Assembly (NCBI GenBank): GCA_031273285.1 | Contig: JAISSE010000212.1 | Location: 1-6,852, forward strand | Source of the DNA: Prevotellaceae bacterium | GTDB taxonomy: Bacteria; Bacteroidota; Bacteroidia; Bacteroidales; UBA932 | DNA: 6,852 nt | Direction of reading: 5' to 3' | Shown: piece by piece, positions 1 to 6,763 of the stretch | Layout: every line of letters begins with the position of its first letter | How positions within the stretch are numbered: position 1 is the first letter of the stretch | Translations under genes and position numbers: made by a program | Notes under the pieces: generated by a model | What the model saw: only the letters and a program-made list of their open reading frames with translations | Databases searched by the model: none | Told to the model about the DNA's origin: nothing

Positions 1-191
1 CGCACGGCAGACGGGCGAAAAGTTTTTTCAAATATGGACTGGAATGTATTGCAAATATCCTGTTAAATATCTGTAACTCAAATAATTTAAATGTATTTAA
101 ATTTTTGTCATGTACTTAGATATTTTTTTTGAATTGTGAAGCTCCCTGCCCAGGGGTTTTGAACCCTGTCAGGGCGCTCACAGCCGGGGTC

Positions 192-210
192 GTCCCTGCG
201 GGACTTTTTT
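192..210 (+). terminator. Putative short rho-independent terminator
   Basis: GTCCC (192-196) and GGGAC (200-204) form a perfect 5-bp GC-rich stem with a TGC loop, followed directly by six T (205-210). This is the classic layout of an intrinsic terminator for a + strand transcript entering from the left, although the stem is short. It would insulate the mannosidase gene from an upstream unit lying outside the window. The GGGACTTTTTT half also pairs with 281-291, so it may instead belong to a larger repeat element. Confidence 0.4.
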
Positions 211-291
211 CGTATACGCCAATTTGAAATGCATCCCTTTTGAGACACCTCATTTTTTTGAAATTTTTTTTCGGTTTAAAAAAAAAGTCCC
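200..291. repeat. 92-bp segment bounded by 11-bp inverted repeats
   Basis: GGGACTTTTTT at 200-210 is the exact reverse complement of AAAAAAGTCCC at 281-291, with 70 bases between them. Base 199/292 and the inner base 211/280 do not pair, so the match is exactly 11 bp. The ends resemble those of a small non-autonomous element or a dispersed intergenic repeat. I see no flanking target-site duplication, and homopolymer runs make part of the match cheap. Its nature is undecided. Confidence 0.4.
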
Positions 292-350
292 ATATTTGCA
301 TGTTTATATGTTCAGACATATGGGCATGGTATAAGATTAAAATGATTAAT

Positions 351-366
351 AATTAAATATTTAATT
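351..366. repeat. 16-bp perfect AT palindrome before the GH38 start codon
   Basis: AATTAAATATTTAATT is its own reverse complement and ends three bases before the ATG at 370. It could be a site for a dimeric regulator or a weak all-AU hairpin over the translation start. In such AT-rich DNA a 16-bp palindrome can also arise by chance, so the regulatory reading is only a possibility. Confidence 0.3.
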
Positions 367-369
367 GAG

Positions 370-3300
370 ATGAGAAAAAATATTATTTTACTGGTTTTTG
401 CAATAACGGGTATTGCATCGGGTACATTTGCCCAATCTGTTTTGTGGCAGATAGGACAAAAAAACAAAAGCGCCGAAGAATTTGCATTGGGTCCGTTCGA
501 TTACAGGCGATATTCGGAAAAGTTCGGAAACAGAGCTGTTCTGTACGAAATCGGGCGAAACAATCCCAAAACCGATTTCCCGTTTGTGCTGCCGGGCGCA
601 GACGACTCCTGGGCGGGAAGTACCGGCAAACAGATAGTTATATGTTTTGGTATCAGGAATATGACTTCTCCGACGGATGCAAAACTGGAGTTGAACTTTG
701 TCGAAACGCATTCCTATTCGTCGCCGTTACTGGAAATCACTGTGAACGGCTACAAAGTTGATGTGCGTATTCCGGCAGGAAAAGATCACAGGTATTTTGA
801 AAACCGCAGAACAAATCCCGAAAATTTGAGTACTGTCGTTGAAATCCCTGAAAATATCCTGAAAACAGGAGACAACACAGTTGTTATACGCTCGAAAACA
901 GGAAGCTGGGCGGTGTTCGACAACATTGTTCTGACAACAGGCAATGAACTCGAACCGACCAAAATCTCGGGCGGAATCAAGATGCTTGATTTTGATGTTA
1001 GAGAGGCACTGATTTACGGTAAAAATCGCGAGTTAAGACAACCCGTTGTTGTCCATACCGTTAATTGGGGAAAACCGCAAACGGCAAATATCGTTATCAA
1101 TGGAAATATTTATGAGCAAATCAAACTTGCAACAGGAATTAATTCAATTGAAACGAGTGTGCCCGAAGTAACAACAGAAACCGATGTAATTATTGGACTG
1201 TCAATCAATTCGAAACCGGCAGGAGAAATTACCGCCAGGGTTTCGCCTGTCAAACAACGGACGGTATATCTTGTGCAACATACTCATACCGACATAGGTT
1301 ACACTAAACCGCAGACAGAAATCCTTGCCGAACATATACGGTATATTGACTATGCCGTCGAATACTGCGAATTAACGGAAGATTATCCCGACGACGCCAA
1401 ATTCCGGTGGACTTGCGAAGCTGCCTGGGCTGTGAGGGAATATTTGCAGTACAGACCTGAAGAACAGATTCAAAAGTTCCTGAAATATGTCAAAAACGGG
1501 CAAATCGAAGTCGCCGGAATGTTTTTTAACATGTCGGAAATTGTGGATGAAAACTCTTTGAAAACATTTCTTGAACCGATTCGTGAATTTAAGCGACTTG
1601 GGATTCCCGTTGTTACCGCAATGCAAAATGACGTCAACGGAATAGCCTGGTGTTTGGCTGATTATATGCCGGATATCGGCGTCAAATATTTTTCGATGGG
1701 CGAAAACGGGCATCGGGCATTGATTCCCTTCGATCGTCCCACAGTTTATAAATGGGAATCGCCGTCGGGAAAATCTGTCTACTCCTACCGTTCAGACCAT
1801 TATATGACCGGCAACCACTGGGGAATCGAAAAATCCGATTACGAAACAATGGCTCCCAAAGTGTTTAATTATCTCAAAAACCTTGAACAGAAGGGATATC
1901 CTTTCGACGCCGTTTCCGTACAGTATTCCGGATATCGCACCGACAATTCCCCTCCTTCCATGCGCGAAAGCAACCTGATACGCGACTGGAATAACAAATA
2001 TGCAAGTCCGAAACTTAGAAGCGCGGTATTTCACGAATTTATGGACTATGTAACAGAAAAATACGATGATCAGCTGCCGGTTTTTCGAGTAGCGTATCCC
2101 GACTGGTGGACAGACGGTTTCGGGTCGGCAGCCAGAGAAACAGCCGCCGCCCGAAAAACTCATTCGGATATGATTGCCATTCAGGGTTTACTGTCGATGG
2201 CTGTGGCAAAGGGTCAGAAACTGCCTGCGATAATTTTCGATAAAATCCGGCATATACATGAAAATCTGCTGTTTTATGACGAACATACTTATGGCGCCGC
2301 CGAAAGCATATCCAATCCGTATTGCGAAAACAGTCAGGTTCAATGGGCTGAAAAAGGTTCGTATGCGTGGGAAGCGCTGAAAAATGCCCAGATACTGTAC
2401 GAAACCTCAGCCGGTTTGTTGCAGGGATATATCCCCCGCGGCGAATTTCCGTCGGTAACATTTTACAATACTCTGAACTGGAGCCGTTCGGGAATGGTTG
2501 AACTGTATATCGACCATGAAATCATTCCGCAGAACAAAGCGTTCAGGATAACGGATGCAGAGGGTAAGGAACTTAAAACTCAACCGATACGCTCGCGCAG
2601 CGAAGGTACGTATTATGCGATTTTTGCGGAAAATATTCCTCCGATGGGATATAAAACATATCGCATAACGGTTGAAGACGGTAACCGTCCCGAGCAGTCG
2701 CATACGGCACTGCACAAATATGAAATCGAAAACGAATATTTCAAAATAAGTTTCGATTCTTTGACCGGAAACATCAAAAGTCTGGTTGATAAAAAAATGC
2801 AGATGGAAATGGTTGATTCCGATTCTCCCTGGCAATTGGGCGCTTTTGTCTATGAAACATTAGGAAACCGAAATCAGATGGAACGCTACACTCTGACCGA
2901 TTACAAGCGTAAGGGTTTGACGGATATTCAAATTCGCGCGGGAGTCAATGGCGCTATCTATCAAAGCGTGCATATTCAGGGTAAATCGGACTGTTGCGAC
3001 GCCGATTTCGGAGTGAAAGCGGAAGTGCGTCTTTTTCATCACGAAAAAAGAATTGAATTGAATTATGCAGTCAAAAAATCTCCGATTACCGATCCCGACG
3101 GCATATACGTTGCTTTTCCGTTCAAACTGGACAATGCGAAACTGTATTTCGATGTTCAGGGCGGCGTTGTCAATTCCGGCGAAAATCAGCTCGAAGGCAC
3201 TGCATCCGACTGGAATACGGTACAGAATTTTGTCGCAGCCCGAAACGGTAAAGCGCAGTTTATTGTCGGCAGCAACCTGATTCCCCTGTTTCAGATGGGC

Positions 3301-3798
3301 GGGATAAACACCGGAAAATATCAGCGTAAAAAAAGTTATGATTTGCCTCATGTTTATTCGTGGGTAACAAACAATTACTGGACGACCAATTTCAGAGCCT
3401 CGCAGGAAGGCGAACTGCGGTGGAACTATTATCTGACTTCGACCGACAACAGTTCCAACACATTGGCAACACAATTCGGCTGGGGGTCGCGTGTTCCGAT
3501 ATATGCGAGAGTGATGCCCGAAGGGAAGTCGAATCAACTTCCCGATTTGTTCTCTTCATTCCGGTTCAATGCCGACAATTTTTTGATGACATCCGCGACG
3601 CCGTCTGTCGATAAGGATTATTTACTGCTAAATATCAGAGAACTGGATGGAAAAGCGACAACATTGCAAATCATCGACAACACGGGAAAAGCTCTGGAAT
3701 TTTCGGTTGTCAATGCGATAGAGGAAACCGTCGAAAGCGGATTGAACGAGGTCGGTTTTGCGCCTTTCGGAAATAAATTTATTAAAATAAAATTGTAA
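370..3798 (+). CDS. Secreted glycoside hydrolase family 38 alpha-mannosidase
   Basis: This 1142-residue enzyme is expected to remove alpha-linked mannose in the periplasm by a retaining, zinc-dependent mechanism. Residues 1-21 form a signal peptide (basic MRKN, hydrophobic core, likely cut at TFA|QS) with no lipobox cysteine, so signal peptidase I export is expected; this supports the start at 370. Residues of about 22-190 look like a beta-sandwich resembling the C-terminal carbohydrate-binding domain of family 4 polysaccharide lyases (WQIG near 26, DDSWAGS at 78-84). The GH38 catalytic domain spans roughly 297-660. HTHTDIGYT (304-312) supplies the zinc ligands, by analogy H306 and D308. QNDVNG (419-424) carries the probable nucleophile D421, 113 residues after D308, close to the spacing in Golgi mannosidase II. 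PDWWTDGFGSAARE (577-590) and YDEHTYGA (636-643, H639 a possible further zinc ligand) follow. The remainder to 1142 is the GH38 C-terminal beta domain. The gene is intact. Linkage and natural substrate cannot be read from sequence; family confidence is high. Confidence 0.93.
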   Translation: MRKNIILLVFAITGIASGTFAQSVLWQIGQKNKSAEEFALGPFDYRRYSEKFGNRAVLYEIGRNNPKTDFPFVLPGADDSWAGSTGKQIVICFGIRNMTSPTDAKLELNFVETHSYSSPLLEITVNGYKVDVRIPAGKDHRYFENRRTNPENLSTVVEIPENILKTGDNTVVIRSKTGSWAVFDNIVLTTGNELEPTKISGGIKMLDFDVREALIYGKNRELRQPVVVHTVNWGKPQTANIVINGNIYEQIKLATGINSIETSVPEVTTETDVIIGLSINSKPAGEITARVSPVKQRTVYLVQHTHTDIGYTKPQTEILAEHIRYIDYAVEYCELTEDYPDDAKFRWTCEAAWAVREYLQYRPEEQIQKFLKYVKNGQIEVAGMFFNMSEIVDENSLKTFLEPIREFKRLGIPVVTAMQNDVNGIAWCLADYMPDIGVKYFSMGENGHRALIPFDRPTVYKWESPSGKSVYSYRSDHYMTGNHWGIEKSDYETMAPKVFNYLKNLEQKGYPFDAVSVQYSGYRTDNSPPSMRESNLIRDWNNKYASPKLRSAVFHEFMDYVTEKYDDQLPVFRVAYPDWWTDGFGSAARETAAARKTHSDMIAIQGLLSMAVAKGQKLPAIIFDKIRHIHENLLFYDEHTYGAAESISNPYCENSQVQWAEKGSYAWEALKNAQILYETSAGLLQGYIPRGEFPSVTFYNTLNWSRSGMVELYIDHEIIPQNKAFRITDAEGKELKTQPIRSRSEGTYYAIFAENIPPMGYKTYRITVEDGNRPEQSHTALHKYEIENEYFKISFDSLTGNIKSLVDKKMQMEMVDSDSPWQLGAFVYETLGNRNQMERYTLTDYKRKGLTDIQIRAGVNGAIYQSVHIQGKSDCCDADFGVKAEVRLFHHEKRIELNYAVKKSPITDPDGIYVAFPFKLDNAKLYFDVQGGVVNSGENQLEGTASDWNTVQNFVAARNGKAQFIVGSNLIPLFQMGGINTGKYQRKKSYDLPHVYSWVTNNYWTTNFRASQEGELRWNYYLTSTDNSSNTLATQFGWGSRVPIYARVMPEGKSNQLPDLFSSFRFNADNFLMTSATPSVDKDYLLLNIRELDGKATTLQIIDNTGKALEFSVVNAIEETVESGLNEVGFAPFGNKFIKIKL

Positions 3799-3831
3799 AC
3801 TGTGACGGGGATATACAATTAAAAATTACGA

Positions 3832-3852
3832 ATGGTTAATGGTTAATGGTTA
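3832..3852 (+). repeat. Three tandem ATGGTTA heptamers in the mannosidase-kinase spacer
   Basis: Three perfect ATGGTTA units stand in tandem in the 95-bp spacer between the first two genes, followed by a broken fourth (ATGTAAC). The same heptamer is the main unit of the large array after the next gene, so both spacers carry the same repeat family. There is no terminator-like hairpin in this spacer, which fits co-transcription of the two genes. Confidence 0.9.
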
Positions 3853-3893
3853 ATGTAACTATCTTTTGTGATTTATATAATCAAACATAATGA

Positions 3894-6569
3894 ATGAGTA
3901 AAGAAATTTATATCGGAGCGGATATCGGAGGAACTCATATTTCCGCTGCATGGGTGGAGCCTGTAAACGGCATTATCGACGGAACGTTACGGACAGCGCC
4001 GGTCGACGGAAACGGTTCCGGCGATGAAACGGTACAGGTATGGAAATCAGTTATCCGAAAGACAATAGCCGGAATTGACGATATTGCGGGAATCGGTTTT
4101 GCCATGCCCGGACCGTTCGATTATTCGCGGGGTATTTCCAAAATCGAAGGCGTGCAGAAATTCAATTCCCTGTTCGGACTCAACATAAAAGAAGCGTTTC
4201 GTTCCATTTTGGACGACAACACAGCCCGGCTGTGTTTTGTCAACGATGCGACGGCGTTTGCTCTGGGCGAATATTATGCGGGAGCAGCCCGGGGAAGCAA
4301 ACGCTGTCTGGCTCTGACGCTTGGAACCGGATTCGGCTCGACTTTTCTTGTCGATGGAGTTTTCCGGGAAACCGGCGTCGGGATTCCTCCGAACGGTTAT
4401 CTGTACAATGTTCCCTTTAAGGAAAGTATTGCCGACGATTATTTTTCCACACGCGGATTTGTGAAGGCATGGCAGCAAAAAACAGGCGAAAATGTAGACG
4501 GCGTCAGGGAAATTGCACAGTATGCACAGCAGGGAAACCCGTCGGCGCGAGCCATATTCGACGGGTTTTCGTCCGGTTTAGCCGATTTTCTTGCGCCATG
4601 GATCAGGCAGTTTAATCCCGATACTGTTGTTATAGGCGGAAGTATTGCAAAATCTTCGCAGCTGTTTTTGCCGGGACTGCTATCGGAACTCGAAAAGAAA
4701 AATATTCCGGACACAAACATTCGCATTTCGAGTTTGTGGGACAGTGCGTCCCTGACGGGAGCCGCCATGTACGCCCGCCTGCAAACCCGCGCGACAACTG
4801 CAAAAAACAGTCTTTTCCGCAAAACGACACAGTTTCCGGCTCCCGAAAAAACTTCTCCGAGCATTCGGGGACATTACGACATTTATCCGGCGTTTCCCGT
4901 CGGAACGGGGAAAATTCACGGCGGCAGCGACACTCTGGCTGCCCGGATTGCCCGCCATAAAACGGTTGTCATCGACGGATATGAGGGCGTATTCTGGGAC
5001 TGTCTGATTGAAGATTTAAACACGGAATTTTTGAAACTGAACAAAAATGTATGCTGGTTTCACTGCGACGCCGCTTTAAAACAGAAAGACGAACTGTACG
5101 AAATGATTAAACCCTGTCTTGGAGATGATGATTCCATTTTCGGAAAAATCACCGGCAAAAATCTTTCGGACTGGTTCGATATGGACAGGCTGCACAAAAT
5201 CAGTCCGAATCCCGATGCCGACATTAACATTCTGGTCGGATGCGGCTCGGCTCTCGCCGGCTGGGATGCTCCCCTGATTTACGTGGATTTGCCCAAAAAT
5301 GAACTTCAATTCCGTATGCGCGCCGGACGGGCGTTCAATCTGGGATTCGACACGCCGGCGGATTCCAGAGTGATGTACAAACAGGCGTATTTTGTCGACT
5401 GGCAGGTGTTAAACAGGCATAAAGCACAACTGCTTCCGTCCATCGGGATAATTGTCGACGGACAGCGTCCCGACGGTTATTTGTGGATGACGGGCGACGA
5501 TTTGCGGGAAGCTCTGGCGGAGATGAGCCGGAATTTCTTCCGTGTGCGTCCATGGTTTGAACCCGGAGCATGGGGCGGAAACTGGATAAAAAACAATATC
5601 TGCGGATTGAACGGCGACGCCGAAAATATAGCATGGTCGTTCGAACTGATGACGTATGAAAACGGACTGATGTTCGAGAGCGACGGCTATCGTCTGGAAG
5701 TGTCCTTCGATTTCCTGATGTATGCAGGATACAGGGAAACGCTCGGCGACTGCGCCGACAGGTTTCGATACGATTTTCCCATCCGATTCGATTTTCTGGA
5801 TACTTTCGACGGCGGCAATCTTTCCATTCAGTGTCATCCGCGCGAGGAATATATCCGGCGGGAATTTGGAATGCCTTTTACTCAGGACGAGACATATTAT
5901 ATTCTCGACTGTAAGGATTCGGCGGAAGTGTATCTGGGTTTTCAGGAGGATATACAGCCCGAAAAATTCCGCGAAGAGTTAGTCCGAAGCGAAACACAGT
6001 CCATACCCGTCGATATCGACAGATATGTTCGAAAATTCCCCGCAAGGAAACACGGGCTTTTCCTGATTCCGAACGGGACTATTCATGCTTCGGGTAAAGA
6101 CAATTTGGTTCTGGAAATCAGCAGCGCTCCTTACATTTTCACTTTTAAGATGTACGACTGGCTGCGTCTCGATCTGGACGGACGTCCGCGTCCCATCAAC
6201 ATCGAGCACGGAATGAAAAATGTTGATTTCGCTCTGAAAGGCGAAAGAGTGGAAAGGGAACTGATTTCAAAGCCCCGCATGCTGAAACGGGACGAAGACG
6301 AAATCATTGAACATCTGCCGACGCATCCGCTGCATTTTTACGATATTCACCGGCATACTTTCGAGAAGCGGATTACCGTGCAGACGCAGGGGAAATGTCA
6401 TGTCTGGATGCTGGTCGAAGGAAAGTCCGTACTGCTCGAAACAGCCAACGGACTGAAACAGCGTTTTAACTATGCCGAAACTTTTGTCATCCCCGCTGCG
6501 GCGCAATCGTATACGCTCACAAACGAGGACAGGGGAAAAGTAATGATGGTTAAAGCATTTGTAAGATAA
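3894..6569 (+). CDS. ROK sugar kinase fused to class I mannose-6-phosphate isomerase
   Basis: This 891-residue cytoplasmic protein has three parts. Residues 1-296 are a ROK-family hexokinase: DIGGT (10-14) binds phosphate, MPGPFD is at 71-76, ND at 117-118 holds the probable catalytic base D118, LGTGFGS is at 143-149 and VIGGS at 246-250. It lacks the CxCGxxGCxE zinc motif and a standard ExGH motif; PPNGYLYN (165-172) and STRG (185-188) lie in that area. A K/T/P-rich linker (about 297-325) leads to a nucleoside-kinase-like segment (326-545; TVVIDGYEGVFW from 357) without a Walker A loop. Residues of about 549-891 are the isomerase: PGAWGGNW (557-564), zinc ligands by analogy Q646, H648 (QCHP), E666 (QDETYY) and H731 (PNGTIHASG), probable catalytic R758, then a C-terminal cupin. 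Likely product: mannose to mannose-6-phosphate to fructose-6-phosphate on one chain. No Shine-Dalgarno is visible; the ATG at 3894 is chosen because it places DIGGT at the usual N-terminal position. The kinase substrate (mannose, glucose or another hexose) is inferred from the fusion and neighbours. Confidence 0.92.
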   Translation: MSKEIYIGADIGGTHISAAWVEPVNGIIDGTLRTAPVDGNGSGDETVQVWKSVIRKTIAGIDDIAGIGFAMPGPFDYSRGISKIEGVQKFNSLFGLNIKEAFRSILDDNTARLCFVNDATAFALGEYYAGAARGSKRCLALTLGTGFGSTFLVDGVFRETGVGIPPNGYLYNVPFKESIADDYFSTRGFVKAWQQKTGENVDGVREIAQYAQQGNPSARAIFDGFSSGLADFLAPWIRQFNPDTVVIGGSIAKSSQLFLPGLLSELEKKNIPDTNIRISSLWDSASLTGAAMYARLQTRATTAKNSLFRKTTQFPAPEKTSPSIRGHYDIYPAFPVGTGKIHGGSDTLAARIARHKTVVIDGYEGVFWDCLIEDLNTEFLKLNKNVCWFHCDAALKQKDELYEMIKPCLGDDDSIFGKITGKNLSDWFDMDRLHKISPNPDADINILVGCGSALAGWDAPLIYVDLPKNELQFRMRAGRAFNLGFDTPADSRVMYKQAYFVDWQVLNRHKAQLLPSIGIIVDGQRPDGYLWMTGDDLREALAEMSRNFFRVRPWFEPGAWGGNWIKNNICGLNGDAENIAWSFELMTYENGLMFESDGYRLEVSFDFLMYAGYRETLGDCADRFRYDFPIRFDFLDTFDGGNLSIQCHPREEYIRREFGMPFTQDETYYILDCKDSAEVYLGFQEDIQPEKFREELVRSETQSIPVDIDRYVRKFPARKHGLFLIPNGTIHASGKDNLVLEISSAPYIFTFKMYDWLRLDLDGRPRPINIEHGMKNVDFALKGERVERELISKPRMLKRDEDEIIEHLPTHPLHFYDIHRHTFEKRITVQTQGKCHVWMLVEGKSVLLETANGLKQRFNYAETFVIPAAAQSYTLTNEDRGKVMMVKAFVR

Positions 6570-6716
6570 ATGATAAATGGTTAATGATAAATGGTTAATG
6601 ATAAATGGTTAATGATAAATGGTTAATGGTTAATGATAAATGGTTAATGGTTAATGATAAATGGTTAATGATAAATGGTTAATGATAAATGATAAATGGT
6701 TAATGATAAATGGTTA
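6570..6716 (+). repeat. Array of 21 perfect heptamers, ATGATAA and ATGGTTA
   Basis: Starting at the base after the fusion gene's stop codon, 147 bp divide exactly into 21 seven-base units with no spacer or error. Ten are ATGATAA (A) and eleven ATGGTTA (B), in the order A B A B A B A B B A B B A B A B A A B A B. The bases just before it (AAGATAA, 6563-6569, containing the stop codon) match unit A at six of seven positions, so the array may reach into the end of the gene. Every unit begins with ATG, and all three frames meet stop codons within the array. Such an array should gain and lose units by slippage. Confidence 0.95.
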
Positions 6717-6750
6717 AAAATTAACCATTAACCATTAATCATTAACCATT
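6688..6750 (+). promoter_or_regulatory. Imperfect long hairpin at the array end, before the transporter start
   Basis: Four inverted heptamers follow the array: TAACCAT at 6722-6728, 6729-6735 and 6743-6749, and TAATCAT at 6736-6742. They fold back on the last forward units. The core AATGGTTAA (6709-6717), AAA loop, TTAACCATT (6721-6729) is perfect. Pairing continues outward to 6688/6750 with four mismatches and one G-T pair. In RNA this gives a stem of about 30 positions ending just before the A8 run (6751-6758) and 13 bases short of the ATG at 6764. A run of A, not T, follows, so it is not a + strand terminator. A role in mRNA stability or start-site access is possible but unproven. Confidence 0.6.
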
Positions 6751-6763
6751 AAAAAAAAGATTT

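Larger units (their letters stand above)
1..369. other. Non-coding upstream region with several inverted repeats
   Basis: I see no credible gene here. The only ORF of note is a 67-codon reading on the minus strand (116-319), which is poly-K/F rich and runs across homopolymers and hairpins, so I treat it as chance. Most of the stretch is very AT-rich, with a GC-rich island at about 141-204. The island holds alternating CCCTG/CAGGG arms (144-148, 151-155, 164-168, 170-174) and a short hairpin followed by T6 (192-210). An 11-bp inverted repeat joins 200-210 to 281-291. I could not find a convincing Bacteroidota promoter (TTTG about 19 bases before TAnnTTTG). The nearest -7-like string, CATATTTG at 291-298, has no partner at the right distance. 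Confidence 0.6.

Noticed and set aside
264..286. T8/A9 foldback as a functional hairpin
   Set aside because: It is only A-T pairing between homopolymers and would be very weak; it is expected by chance in this composition.
116..319. 67-codon minus-strand ORF in the upstream spacer
   Set aside because: It is mostly K/F codons from A/T homopolymers plus hairpin sequence, has no recognisable domain and crosses the inverted repeats.
2860..3537. 225-codon minus-strand ORF opposite the GH38 C-terminal domain
   Set aside because: It lies wholly inside a gene with clear family motifs; its translation shows no domain and is best explained as an antisense shadow.
3860..3868. TATCTTTTG as a Bacteroidota -7 box for the fusion gene
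   Set aside because: It has one base too many relative to TAnnTTTG and no TTTG element at the expected upstream distance; the heptamers lie there instead.
6546..6552. ATGGTTA inside the last codons of the fusion gene as a seed of the array
   Set aside because: It encodes conserved-looking C-terminal residues (MMVKAFVR) and is 24 bases from the array, not a multiple of seven, so a chance match is more likely.
6570..6749. CRISPR-like array
   Set aside because: Units are 7 bp and contiguous, with no unique spacers and no cas gene nearby; it is a simple tandem repeat.
6688..6758. Intrinsic terminator between the isomerase and transporter genes
   Set aside because: The stem is almost wholly A-U/G-C poor and is followed by A8 rather than a T tract on the + strand.
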